From Reticulascus tulasneorum (taxonomy: Eukaryota; Ascomycota; Sordariomycetes; Glomerellales; Reticulascaceae), in the NCBI GenBank assembly GCA_001557505.1, contig LSAX01000004.1, forward strand, positions 3,410,001 to 3,474,000: DNA of 64,000 nt, given 5' to 3'. The position numbers were made by a program, and so were the translations under genes. Below, in pieces: positions 24,414 to 36,307 of this stretch. Position 1 is the stretch's first letter, and the number at the start of each line of letters is the position of its first letter. A model generated the notes under the pieces. The model had not been told where the DNA came from. It saw only the letters and a list, made by a program, of their open reading frames with translations, and made no database searches.

Positions 24414-25287
24414 TGAAAACATGGTCAGCTTCTAATAAGAACCAGAGGGTGGTATCGTGGGGAGCGTTTTATTTTCATGCAGTCAGAGGGAGGAGTTTCG
24501 GCCAAAACGCCGCGACAGGCCTCGCTGCCTTGGAATTAAACAATCCAGATTACGAAGTAGAAGAATCATCAGAGGAGAGCACCATCGCTCCTCCTTTCCG
24601 CGGGCCAATCCATCGGCAGTCTCCTGTTGCGTCTTTTCATTCTCGGCTTGCTTGTGCCTTTCGGATAGAGACCCCGCAGCGCCATGTGTTATCTGCGACA
24701 CCGCCATTTATCCTACACATAAAGAAACTGTCTGGCAAGAAGCTCAACGGTGCTCCCAAGCCCTCCCAATGTGTCCGAGACATTGTACTGTAGGACGGCA
24801 TGGCTTTCACGGAGGACGGGATTCAACGTCGATTTACATGATATTACAAGGGAGTCCGGGACGACGAATGTGCCAAATCCAATCCTCTGCGTGACTACCT
24901 AGTACCTCCCGACACTGTGACCTGCAGTGAGGATACTTTTTCTCAAAACGGCGCAAAACTGTATTCCCCAACTTCACGATGATGGTTCACGGGTTTTGAG
25001 AGATGCAGAACCCGAAGGCCGGAAAAGCTTCAATCATGCAGAATGCTCCATGCAAGGTGCCTTATCAGTAGCACTAGTTCACTCGCTAGCCCCCGGGGAG
25101 CTAATAAGCATAGGTAGGTGTAGCATCAGCACCATCTAGTTAGCCTGCACGAGACATACCTTATCCCAGGGCAGGAAATCGAAGGTCTAGGCTCGAAGGC
25201 ATGTCTAGGATGATAGGCCGTGAAGGCTTCACCCCCTCATCCCCGGACGAAACTCAATTGGCAATAAACATTGTAGAAAGCTGAGGT

Positions 25288-25305
25288 CCCCCCCCCCCCC
25301 CCCCC
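25288..25305. repeat. Homopolymer run of 18 C
   Basis: Uninterrupted C from 25288 to 25305, followed by a CT-rich stretch. Complement of the upstream G run; the length is likely variable. Confidence 0.95.
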
Positions 25306-28300
25306 TCCCTTCTCTCGCTACGTGATAATCCCTCGCCGGCTGGCTTCACGGTGAGGCCCAACATGTCTTGTTCTTTAGCTTGATCTGCCACCTCTCAGCA
25401 TATTAATTGCTGCCACGAGGGCCGAGGGCTGAAGAGGCTGCTGCGTGTCTCAGTCCAATTTCGAGGCACTGGGCTCGTGTCCGGGCCAGTCTTCATCCTC
25501 TCACCTCTCCTTTGGCCCTCTGCAGGCAATAACCCGACTAGACTTCGGAGTGGCCCGACCATAGCGTCCTTGACAAGGGACTTTATTGCCAATAGGCCAG
25601 TCAGCCATCCATTTCGCTGAAAGCTGATGCCAAATTCTGGGTTCTGCGCTGGTGCAAATCAGACCATATTGGCGTTTTCCCCATCACCACTAGCGTCTCA
25701 GCGACTCGGCGTCTCCTCCGCTACGAAGAGATTACTGTGCTCTGTTCGTCATCGCCTCATGGCCAGCGCGACATGCAAGTCGACCTTCAAAATGAGAGTC
25801 GGGATTGACACCCAAACTAATCCCTCCAAACAGGTAGATCTCACAGAATGAACAGACCTACTTCCGCTGCTGGTGTTCGACAGCTATTCACTTGCAGCAC
25901 GTCATGGCCTCGTCAGGGCTATATGGCACGTCGTTATCGTCAAGTTCCCTGGCCAGATCCATGGAATGGAACGGTAGCTAATATTGCCTGGCTGATATAC
26001 CCACGTTGCCGCCCACCGCTGCCATCCCCGCAGTCTTAATTGGGCTCTTTCCCGCCGAGTCCCAGACCATGGCATTGTAGCTGATATTTGAAAGGTGATA
26101 AGCCCTCCGCATCTTGATTTTCGGTCCGGAAATCCCAACGCCGTGGCCACCATGACGAAGTGCGGAAAGGTTGATTCTGATCTTTTCGATCGTTACGTCG
26201 CGCAAAAAATAATACCGCTGTTTGCTTCCCTTTCTCCAGGGCATCACCACAGACCGCCTGTTGGCGCTTACTTTGCTCATGTATTTTCTCTACGCCAGGC
26301 CCCTCCCTGCGAAACATCACTGGACCGTGCGATACCACATCGGCTAGGATATGGTTCGCCAAAGTGCTTGCAGGTTCGTACGGAGAATATGCACCGGCCC
26401 TCACATCGCCAGGGACCCACGCCTCATCCAAGATAGCAACTTGCGTGCATTGGCGGCGGGATGCCCGGATACGGCAGCCACTGCGTATCGTGAAGCTCAT
26501 GTGAGGTGGGTTGGGAGAGATACGATACCAGTGCTGACTGTTGCAGGAGGTTGGGGGCCGTAGGGTGGTTGAGAGCTTTTCTCGGCTCTTCAGGTGCCTC
26601 GATTCCGAAGAAATGGGTTGGGTGAGACTTTGTGCAGTGCCGTAGGAGATGATTGGGTCCACACCATCATGCTGATTCCTACAAGCGAATGGCTTCAATT
26701 CCAAGGTTCGAATGTTCCACAGAGGTCAAGACGGCAGTTCGGGGAGACTTGTTGCGTCTCCAATCCAGGGTCCCACCTTGATTCTTCAAAACATCTAGCT
26801 TGTCTTGCCAACGTGCATAATGAACTCTTGGCAGAGACGTCCCTCCCGAAACCAAAGCATAGCGTCCCGAAAAAAACTTGCTTTCACTCCCCAATTCCCA
26901 TGTCGCTTCCCCGCCAGGCCATAGAAGCTCTACCTCCACGCTTGCGTCAGAATTGCAGATACTCATCCGATCCAGCCTCCATCCCCGATCTCTTCGCCTT
27001 GCGCGTGGTACTTCCCGCCGGACAATTCCTTGGAAAGCTGTGACAGATCTACAGTCCCGGGTGTCGTGAAATCCCCCAACCCAGATCCTGGGGTGGATGC
27101 GGGAAAGCTTTTTTTTCCTTTTCGAAAAGCCGACCACAGGTGGATATTCTTGACATTCTGGGCTGATTTGATCATCCGAGCACCTTGGGTTTTTTCTCCT
27201 TTCGTTGCGTCGGCTTGCTCGGGGCGCGTGTGCTTAGTAATTTATGATTATCATCAAATGCCGTGATGATCTGATGAACATGGCGGGGCGTTCGGCAGCC
27301 CATCAGACTCGAGCGACTTCCATAATTGCTTCCACTCTTCCTACCTTACATCCGGCTCTAGCTTCTCGCAAAGGATGGCACGGATCTTGAGTTTTGCTTG
27401 CATTTATTTTACTTGTGTCTGCCCTCGAGGTGGCGTCAACCTCGAAGCCTGCGCCGGCTCACCCCTCCATGGCTGATGTCAGCTGCCATGCAGGAACTCG
27501 AAGCAACCTCCGAAGGCTGATAATGCCGGCATTGACTGCCCTGAATCAACGTCTGACTGGTCGCCGGATCGCTTTAAGTTCGAAGGAAAAGCTGCTGTGA
27601 ACCTTGCGGGCGTATCTCGGCCCGGTGCCTGCACTACCGTGTGTATGCTACCGACCCGGACTCGGAGAGCCGTGAGGGTGTGCTACATCTCAGACTGTCG
27701 AGACCTGGTTCCCAATTAGCAATCTGCGGCGTCGGTGACCGGATTCTTGTCAATACGAGTCTTTTGCTCTTAGTAATAGACAATGTCGCTAGTCCCGAGT
27801 TGCCAGTCCTCCTTGTCTCAGATTTTCGAGTTCACCCTCAAACCGTGCTCTGTGTGGAAAGCGAAAGCTGACATTGGTAATTGTTCCAAGGCTCTGGACG
27901 AGAAAACTACTGTCTCCGCACAATCGGTGCTGCTATATGGCCAGACATCTAGTTGAACCATGCGCCGAGTCACGCCCAGACAGCTTTGGCCAACTGGTCC
28001 TCCGCAGGGTTGCCTGCATTCGATCAATCCCCCTGCCATTCTCATTGCATATTTGAAGATTTTTAAAGCCGCTGTTAACGTGGCAAGTCGGACTTTACCG
28101 CTATAATAGTCAGCATACGTTCAAGGCTCTAACCAGACATGCGATAGATCAGGTTCAATCTCTGACTGTCGCCGTCTTGCGTCTTCGAGGCTATGATAAC
28201 GCAAACGCCACATTTTGACTTTGGACTGCGGAAGCTGGCGTTGTGATTTCGTTGTCAACCTGTTTGACCCTTGCGAAATATCACATTGCTGGGTTCTTCA

Positions 28301-28497
28301 CTGGACATACCATGCCATTCTCATTCGACTGACAGGCATAACATGAGCAGAAATCGGGGGTATTTCATTAAGCGCAGGCCTGCCGCAAAGGGCGGCATCT
28401 CGAACTCCAAGCTATTGTTCAATCTGTCCTGTGGAACTCCAAATCCAAATCCCATCACCGAAAACCAGCCATTATACCCTCGTACAGGGTGAAGGGT

Positions 28498-29059
28498 TCA
28501 CTTAAGCTCTTCCTTCTTCCCACCGAACATGCCGCCAACATAGTTTCCTGCACCCTTGAAACCTTCAGTGGTCTTGCCGGCAACAGCCTTCCCGCCATCG
28601 GCAACACCACCCACGACGCCGTTAACTGGTCCGGCGCCGGTGACATATGAACCCTTATCGTCCTTGCCCTGACGCTCCGCGCGCGTCAAGCCCTCCTTGG
28701 AGGCAAGGTCTCCGATGGGTTGGAGGAGCCCGCCTTGACCAACTTGGCCAGCCGCAAGGCTGTGCACCCCGTCCTGGAGAGTGTCGACTTGTTCGATTCC
28801 GGTCACTTTAGCCTTGTCGAGGTTATCTAAGTGGTTGTTGGTTGTCAGTGATGAGACTTGCAGAAGGGAGACTTGCAGAAGGGAGAGTGCTATGTCCGAG
28901 AGGAGATTGATCAAGGCAACCATGAAAGGTCGAGACAGACTAACCCTTTGCTGTGTAGCTTGCTTTATTGTCCTTGGTGAAATAGTACAGGTACATGTCT
29001 TCTAGCCATGGTACCCATTTCTCATACTGCTGATTGTACTGGGTCTTGGACCACTCCAT
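28498..29059 (-). CDS. Small hydrophilic glycine-rich protein, unknown function
   Basis: Two exons, 28945-29059 and 28498-28826, joined across a 118-nt intron (GTTAGT donor, CTTAG acceptor) give 147 residues. The N-terminal part is aromatic (M-E-W-S-K-T-Q-Y, then E-K-W-V-P-W-L-E-D-M-Y), the middle is charged (D-N-L-D-K-A-K-V-T-G-I-E-Q-V-D-T-L-Q-D-G), and the last 60 residues are Gly/Ala/Lys-rich without cysteine or membrane segments. This pattern recalls small fungal proteins of unknown function; late-embryogenesis-like behaviour is only a thought. The downstream exon alone opens with a false N-terminus read from the intron, so the first exon matters. The intron contains a perfect 15-bp tandem duplication. 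Confidence 0.72.
28853..28882. repeat. 15-bp tandem duplication inside an intron
   Basis: GAGACTTGCAGAAGG occurs twice head to tail, within the single intron of the small glycine-rich protein gene. It accounts for part of that intron's unusual length (118 nt). Confidence 0.85.
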
Positions 29060-29984
29060 GTTTATCTTTGGATTCAAGGTTCGATGGTGGCGTCTCTAGA
29101 TTGGACTAAGTCCGCAAATCAGTATTCATGAAACCAACTGATAGCGATCTGCTGAAAGCTTGACGGGCCTCTTTGCTCGGCAAACTATGGCTGGATAACT
29201 TACAGACTGTTTACATGGTGATTTGCGTAGGGACTAAGATTCGATGTTGATGAGAATGAAATCACTCAAGCAGCAGCGGACATTGGCAGTTATTTTATCC
29301 TTCCATCTTTCATCTAATACTCACTGCCAACAGGCAACATGGCAGTCCAGCAAAGTGTGGCTGACGGTGCTGATCAGTACGTCATTTGGATCATGATGGA
29401 GGCGTCGCTCGGCTTGTCATAGGCTAAATCCCTGCAACTGGAAATCCTGGAAGTTGGCCCTCCAACTTTCTAGCCACACCATCCCAACGACGCGTAGCGA
29501 ACAAGCTGTTTCATAATTTGAACCAATCCGCATTGTATCGTGTGACTGGCCGGCAAAAACGTACTGGGACCTTCCAGCATGTGGGAGGCATCGCGGTTGT
29601 GGAGGCGACGTCATTCCCGCCCGCTTGGCTGTTTGGGCGATCACCCGTCCCGGCTTGCGACGCTCCACCTTGGCGGGTTCCCGAATCTTGCTAGCTATGG
29701 ATTGCAACGATAGCGGATTCCTTGCAGGTGTATTATGATATTCTCCGCATGGTAGGAGCTTAGCTCTGGTCCCATGAATCATGTGAGGTACGAACATCTG
29801 TAGACTTGTGATAAATCTTAGATGTCTACACCTATTATATTTAGATTTACTAGAACAGAGAAGACTGTTTCCTTGAGATGCGCTTTTGGGGTTGAACATC
29901 TTTATATATCCAGATCCATTTGTCAAACATGAACCAACTGACTGTTGTAGCTAAGATATTCTAATGCAGATCTGCATTCAATGG
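29060..29984. other. Intergenic
   Basis: Spacer between two minus-strand genes, containing the promoter of the small glycine-rich gene. A 169-codon minus-strand frame at 29417-29926 is Arg/Ser-rich without recognisable features and is not called. Confidence 0.45.
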
Positions 29985-31469
29985 TTAATCATCGAAGCCA
30001 GGTGCGTCCTCATTCGTGCCGTCGCCGTGCCCTGACCCGGTTCTTTCCAAAAATACAACTCCTTCTCGCATAAATGCAGTCCGTAGAACTTCCAGCTCAT
30101 CTTCATCAAATACAGGACCTGAGTCACCCTCCTGCTCGCTAGAGTAATCTCTCTCATGGCCATTGAGCCTCACCGTTCTTAGATGGTGGAAAACGGATGC
30201 GCTGTTGGCGAAGGTGAGTAACTCAGAATAACTCTTGCTCGGCATCTCGACGACATGGAAGGTCTCAATAACTTCCGGCAATAACCGAAGATAGATATTG
30301 GCATATCCTTGGGCTCCGTCAGTGATGTAGAGACACGATGAATCGAGTTTCAACGTTGTGAGGGCCGTGAACTCTCTCATGGTAACGATATCATCGCCTT
30401 TTTCGCACACACCACTATAGTTCCCATCACGACCTGTTCGGCCACTGTGGAACAATCGTATGTACTCCAGAGTATCTTTGTGACGCAGCAATGCCTGGCA
30501 TGCTTCTCGAGGGCTGATCTCGTCTTCGATATCAGCACACCCCCCTGAATCATATGCGAATCTCCGCAGTCCCTTGCAGGAGGAGAGGATAGCCGTAAGA
30601 CTTTCAACATTCAACCTCGAGCTGCTGAACTTCATATCAGTAACATTGTTCAAGGCGAGCGGTGGCCTGGCACCGAAGCAGTCGCCAGCCTCGAGTCGTT
30701 GCAGATTTGGAGCCAGGGCAAAGAGTCCAGCATAATTGTCTAGCCAGATGGCCCGACCAGCGTCCTCGTGACCGAACTCAAACTCTTTCAAGTTGGGTAG
30801 CAGAACTTTTCCTGGATGTTGGAGTGCTAGTTCAGCAAGTATTTTAAAAGATCCTTCGCCTTTCTCGCAGTCGATCGCCCTGACCACCATCACCAACTTG
30901 TCTATGTTTGGCGTGTTTGCGAGAAGAAGCTGCAGCAAAGTCTCGAACGGCCGATCTTTGTCCCAGGGCAGCTTACCGCGACGCGTATAACCCCAAGAGG
31001 CTTGCTCTTTGTCATCCTCGTCCTCTTCCTCGTCCTCGTCCTCGTCCTCATCGTCGCTCGAGATCCAACCGTTCGCGTTCAAGTCTAGGCCAAGCCGGGT
31101 AGCTCCTATCTCAAGATCTTGTACCAGGCTGGGTAGCATTTGAAACCAATAGAAAACCCCCAGCTTTCCAATCCTGATATGCTGTCCAAGATCTGGGCGC
31201 TGGCAAATCGTGCGTAGCTGAAGAGCTAGTGTCTGCAGTGATGCATTGTTGTCTATCAGGTGATAAAGAACAGGCTGAGAAATCTCACGGACAAGTCTTG
31301 AAGTTAGACATAGATTTAGCAAGGCTCGCCGTTGCCATCCTCTGTCTATCCATGGCTTGTCAGACGCATACGTCGGTACTGCTGCGGTTACTCGACAGTG
31401 CTCGCAGAGATTGTGACAAATCTCTCTCAACAACTCCTCTGGAAGGTCTAGGAGTTCCATTTTCTTCAT
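29985..31469 (-). CDS. F-box protein with leucine-rich-like C-terminal region
   Basis: Single exon, 494 residues. The F-box is at the very start: L-L-D-L-P-E-E-L-L-R-E-I-C, and after a 25-residue insert L-L-N-L-C-L-T-S-R-L-V-R-E, which is the typical F-box ending. The remainder has irregular leucine-rich segments (for example L-T-T-L-K-L-D-S-S-C-L-Y) as in fungal F-box/LRR-like adaptors of SCF ubiquitin ligases. Residues about 139-158 are a run of Asp and Glu. In-frame ATG codons at 31469 and 31460 are both possible starts. No intron is needed. Substrate unknown; it is the second F-box gene in the window, but the two proteins are not obviously similar outside the F-box. Confidence 0.75.
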   Translation of the reverse strand: MKKMELLDLPEELLREICHNLCEHCRVTAAVPTYASDKPWIDRGWQRRALLNLCLTSRLVREISQPVLYHLIDNNASLQTLALQLRTICQRPDLGQHIRIGKLGVFYWFQMLPSLVQDLEIGATRLGLDLNANGWISSDDEDEDEDEEEDEDDKEQASWGYTRRGKLPWDKDRPFETLLQLLLANTPNIDKLVMVVRAIDCEKGEGSFKILAELALQHPGKVLLPNLKEFEFGHEDAGRAIWLDNYAGLFALAPNLQRLEAGDCFGARPPLALNNVTDMKFSSSRLNVESLTAILSSCKGLRRFAYDSGGCADIEDEISPREACQALLRHKDTLEYIRLFHSGRTGRDGNYSGVCEKGDDIVTMREFTALTTLKLDSSCLYITDGAQGYANIYLRLLPEVIETFHVVEMPSKSYSELLTFANSASVFHHLRTVRLNGHERDYSSEQEGDSGPVFDEDELEVLRTAFMREGVVFLERTGSGHGDGTNEDAPGFDD

Positions 31470-33080
31470 TTTGAGTGACGATACATAGGAAGAACGGCTG
31501 TCGACGAACTGGCGAGACCAGCGGTGATATGTTATATATCTTGCGCCGGGAGTCAGAGGTTTGTTGCTTATTGAATCTTTGCGATTAACGCAAATCAGGG
31601 GAACGATGGCATTTGTAGAAGCAGAATCTTTTGTTTCGAATTATGGTCTTTATATAAAACTGTGGCTGTGCAAATCTGTCAGGTGATTGGTCATCTTCGT
31701 ACGAGCTCTTTAAATAGCGACATGAGGCTGTAAGTAACCCATCGTACCACGACGTAATCAATTAGCGGTAACCCGAGCTACGAGGCTTCACGCAACGACT
31801 CTGGCCTGATTGGGCGGATCAAAGAGTGTCGAAGATTGATTTTGTCAGAATATGAAGTCTTTTGTAGCTACTGCGTCACCATCCCGAAACGCGACTAAGA
31901 TGGCGTGATAAGGGCTCTCATGAGACCAGATTTACAATCAATGCTCACCCGGAACCCTACCCAAACGCCTGCTATAAGGTAGGTAGAAGCCCCATTTCGG
32001 ATGAGTTAGGTTTGCATGTGCTCCCTTCTTTGCCAGCGGCATTTCTACTTGTGATGATCTTGCAAGACAGGGAGTCGTGCACCGCTGTGATCAGAGAGTG
32101 GCTTACGCCACAGCGCACTGCAAGGCCTGTCGCTTAGCGTGTTATGCCATGTAGGGGGTACCTCAAGATATGCAAGGCTCACTGCAGGGCCTGAAGTAGA
32201 GACAAAGCACCATATTAGCCATTGTCGTTTGAAGTTCAAACATCAATATGCTAGTATGCCAGCAGCTCGACCAGCCTTAGACGTTGTTCTCTGGCATCGA
32301 AGAAGTCTTTTCCGTTCGGACGGGGAACCCGTTTGCCTGCCGATTATGTATGAACCATCTAATAGTAACCAGAGCATGGCGGGCCGCCTGATCGTGAATC
32401 GGCTAGCGCCAGCGATACCAATTCCCTTTCTGTCTCTTAGACCGACCGCCACCGCGCTGGAAGTTCAGTGCGGTCGCCGAATGTGTTGGCGATCTGAAAG
32501 GTGGCGTCGAATTAAAGAATAACATGCATATAATGCCTTGGTTCGGCAAATGGTCAAGCCTCGCTTCACCCATTTGCGCCTCCGTCCACCGGACTGCACC
32601 CCAGTAAGAAGAAGAGCGGTTTAAATGTCGCTCAGGTGAAACAGCTTCTGCAAGCAACAGGTCAGTCAGCAACTTGCAGCATCAGTTAATGAGTCAGCAA
32701 TAACGGAGTTGATACTTTCTTTGGATTCTTTCCACTGGGCGTTTTTCTGTAGCTATGATCGACAGACCACTGTCATGTCTTTGAATGCGATATGGTCAGT
32801 TATGGGTGTAATGTGGCTTTATCGAACTGGGAATAATGATGAATTTCGTGGAATTGCTTTTGCGATCACTACCTCAGACCTTTGTGGCTGTATGGCGTAT
32901 GACTTGGCTTTTGAAGCATAAAAAGCACCGCGGCGCCGAAATATCCTGGTACAATTCGAAGATGTGTGATTTGATAGCTTGTCTTTTTTTCCTGTACCGA
33001 TTATTATTGCCCTAAGGCAGATTTTGACTTGTCATTTATCTTATAGAGGCACTTATCAAAAAGAGCACACGGTCTTCGTG
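31470..33080. other. Intergenic with divergent promoters
   Basis: Between divergent F-box (minus) and membrane-protein (plus) genes. Short open frames only, up to 127 codons at 32139-32522, with no recognisable domain. AT-rich stretches near 31610-31660 and 32930-33050 probably belong to the two promoters. Confidence 0.5.
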
Positions 33081-35634
33081 ATGGACTCAGCAGACCGATA
33101 TCCGGTGTATCTCGGTGTTTGGACCAACTGGTCCCGTGGAAGTGTAATGGGTTCCACACTAACTCTGACACGCGAAGACGGAAACCTTTTGATTGCGTTC
33201 GTAGCCTTTTTCGTCGCTTGGGGTAAGTACGCCACCGAGTTGGCAATACGGCCAATTTTTATTTCGAGCATCGAGAACTAACTGCGTCAAGTGGGCACAC
33301 GGCTTTGGCGGGTCCTTTGTCTGATCCTACACTTCGCATATTCGAGTCCGAAGCCTAAGGATACCCTGCATCATCAACGCCAAGTAGTACTTCGCAACTC
33401 GGCCAGTCCCGAAAGTGGTATGCTGACCTTGGCTTGGCTTGCACTGGCCTGGGGAAGAAACAAACAGCCAGCAAGTGGCTACCTGCGCCTTGTCCTCGCC
33501 TTTCTAACTTCGCTCCTCATTGTCGTTGGTTTTACGCTTGCTAGCGGCTTTTCTTCGCAAGTCACAATCGGCATGGGCCAGGAAGTACTCGTATCCGGAA
33601 CGCACTGTGCTGTTTTCGATAACGAATACTACTGGAACTCTTCTAGTATTGACACATCGAGATATTATGAACCATATCGGTCAAGGCAATTAAACAACTT
33701 TGCCAACTACGTCCAACTATGCTATCAAGAGGGCGAAACCACTTCAACGAGGCCAGAATGCAGACAGTTTGTAAAAAGCCAGCTTTCCAGTATCATCAAT
33801 ACTAATGCAGATTGTCCTTTTAACGCCACCCTGTGCAAGCGCCCGGACCGTAATCTTATAATTGACTCAGGTTACCTGGATAGTCACGACCACTTCGGAA
33901 TCAATGCGCCTATGGGGCAGAGATTTCAATACCGAAAGGTAATTCGATGTGCTCCTCTGGCGACCGAACAATACACATCAAAGTTCAACCGGTCTTCAGA
34001 TCGTCCCTACAAGAGATATCATTATGGGCAGTCCATAGTGGGAGATTATACATGGGAGCACCCAGATGACGCTTTGGCCGAGGCACGGTATTCGAGCATG
34101 GCAAGCGCCCTCCCCGATTATAGCATGGGGTATGATCAGTCCCTGTCTGTGCCGTTGCCAATTGATGTCAACCTGTCGACTTGTTGTGGTTCTGCAGTAT
34201 ACTAATCGCCGTTTATTTTGTAGTTATAGAGGGATATACTACGGGGAGGGGGAGTATATATTACAGGCAACCGACTTCTTTCCAATCCCCGAGTTTGAGA
34301 TGTCCGCCGGGGATGCAGACCTTAAACTCTTCTTTTTATCGGCGAATGAGATCGGATACTACTATCCCACCGAAGACCCTTGGTACAGTGCTACAACATT
34401 AGCTGGCCGAATGTCAATGAGAGACAACGAGACGGACGAGAGCGGCACTGAAGGTGGAGATATCTATATTCGAGACGAGGCTGCAGCTCCCTTGGCATGC
34501 AAGGAACAGCATCAATTATGTAACCCGAATCGGCCGGAAGGATCACGATGCGGACCGCTTGGAACTGGCAACGACTATGGAACTGCCGCAGTTTTTGGAC
34601 CTGATGCGGTCTTTCCAAACCAGACTGATATCATTCAGAGGATAAACTGGGCTTTCGAAGCTGCGTTTGGAGTGGCCGGATTTTTCGAGGATATTGTGAT
34701 TGCACTTGGGTCTCACTCACTCACATCAAGATTTGGGCTTAACTGGGGCAGTCAAGGCTACCTTCCAGACAACCAGTGGATGCTGGACGTGGAGTACTGG
34801 CACAACATTGCTATGACTTCTCTACAAGGCGCTCTGGTTTCCGCTGCCGCCGGACCAGGCTTGTACGAACCTAGCATACTGCCATGGTTCTCAAAGAAAC
34901 CAAGCAACGATGTAGAGTCAAGTGTTTGCAGTAATCAGGTAAGCACTGGAATTCGGGCAATCTCTTTGATTTGGCAAGACGTCCTAATCAGAATCTTTCG
35001 CTAGAAAATCCGAAGCACAGCATACTCATCTTTTAGCGTCTTTGGTATTTTGTTTATTTTTGTTCTCGGAGCTATTATCATCTTAATATCCTTCGTCCTT
35101 GACCCGATCATGGCATTCCTCCGAAAGAGGTTTAAAGTCAAGGAGTATCAGCAGCTCGAATGGCAAACCCACGATGCGTTGCAGCTTCAACGCCTGGCGC
35201 ACGAAGAAATCGGAGTAGGGACTTGGTCAAAGGCCGCGGACGATGTTCCTGTCACTCTGGTTGGGGAAACACTAGCTCCATTAGATATCTCGAACTGCGA
35301 ACACCCCAAGTTACAGGTGCCAACCGACAAGATCCAACAGCTACACGGCAAAAATGCCGTTTTGGTGCATGGAAGCGAAGTGTCACGGCCCAGTGTTCAA
35401 AGCGAGCAGCCGGACATAGGTATGACAGAATCAAACCTCGCACCTACAATCCCAGACGCCGAAAGCCAGGCTGAGATGCGTACCATCGCAGCCATTCACT
35501 TAGGGAGGCGTCCCGACAGCACGTCCAGTAACCATTCAGGTACTAATGCTCAGACTGATTTATTGCGGAGAACACCCATAGAGACAGCATTGTCGGGTGG
35601 GAATGTTGGACAGAGCGCTGAAGGCCCTGCCTAG
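33081..35634 (+). CDS. Large uncharacterised fungal membrane protein
   Basis: Four exons, 33081-33222, 33292-34174, 34224-34938 and 35005-35634, give 789 residues; every junction keeps the frame. Intron 2 (49 nt) uses a GTCGAC donor, less common, but it is the only nearby donor with the right phase and has a TACTAAT branch site. Membrane helices: around residues 35-60 (I-A-F-V-A-F-F-V-A-W), about 120-145, and near the end of the ectodomain (V-F-G-I-L-F-I-F-V-L-G-A-I-I-I-L). Between them lies a long part with many cysteines and N-x-S/T sites, probably extracellular or lumenal. The tail after the last helix is soluble and disordered. The N-terminus (P-V-Y-L-G-V-W-T-N-W-S-R-G, then L-T-R-E-D-G-N-L-L) looks like a conserved family signature common in Pezizomycotina, to which I can give no function. 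Confidence 0.75.
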
Positions 35635-36307
35635 ATAGAGTACACCAGAGTTTAGAGTCCCACTTACTCAAATTGGTTCTGTTCGATTGGGAAGGAAGCT
35701 TTTAGCACTATCTTATCCAAAGAGTTTTTTCTGGTAATAGAGCTTGCTCTGGAAGTATTTCAGGGTCGTACTGATAGTGAAACTTCTTATGACCAAGGCG
35801 TGGGTTGCGGAGCTATGGAATACTATTTTCTTAAATTTGATGGAGAATGAAGCGCAAATGTTTTGCCAATACATTCCAAAGCGTGACCCCAAACTAGCAA
35901 TACTACAAGCTGGACTTCCACTTTTGAGCTCAGTACCTATCGCTGAATCGAGACCTCAGATTTACATGCATTGTTAGCCCTGATGGTCATAGTAAATGGA
36001 TTGCGGAACACGTATAAGCAGGCGGGAGAATGTACCCGGACCTGCCACAGCGTGTAGAGTGGCCTAGCCCTCTGCCCCGCGGTAAATCGGTTAGCGTAAA
36101 CACTTCCCCTATTGAATCGTGAACTAAATGAAAATGCCAGACTATTAGAAGAACATGAGTGTGCTGGCATCATAATAATTATGGACATGCAGTTCGAGGC
36201 GATATTATTCTATATTTAATTGTTCATACTTTTTTCCCGGCTGGTGTCTGATTAGAAGTCTTTGAAGAAAGCGCAAGTAATCAGCTCAATCAAGCTCAAC
36301 TTCCAGA
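35635..36307. other. Intergenic
   Basis: AT-rich spacer between two plus-strand genes, with the 3' flank of the membrane-protein gene and the promoter of the dehydrogenase gene. No gene is supported. Confidence 0.55.

Larger units (their letters stand above)
22700..28497. other. Gene-poor interval of 5.8 kb
   Basis: No gene is supported. The longest frame (26036-26704, minus, 222 codons) is rich in Arg, Ser and His, matches nothing I know and overlaps other open frames. The interval contains a G24 run, a C18 run and a short GCCAGTGA repeat, given separately. It may be an extended promoter or leader of the unknown gene at 21632-22699, or house untranslated RNA or degraded repeats. Confidence 0.5.

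Noticed and set aside
26036..26704. 222-codon minus-strand open frame in the gene-poor interval
   Set aside because: Composition is Arg/Ser/His-rich, no motif or splice context, overlaps other open frames; consistent with chance in GC-balanced DNA.
29417..29926. 169-codon minus-strand open frame
   Set aside because: No recognisable domain or signal; kept only as intergenic.
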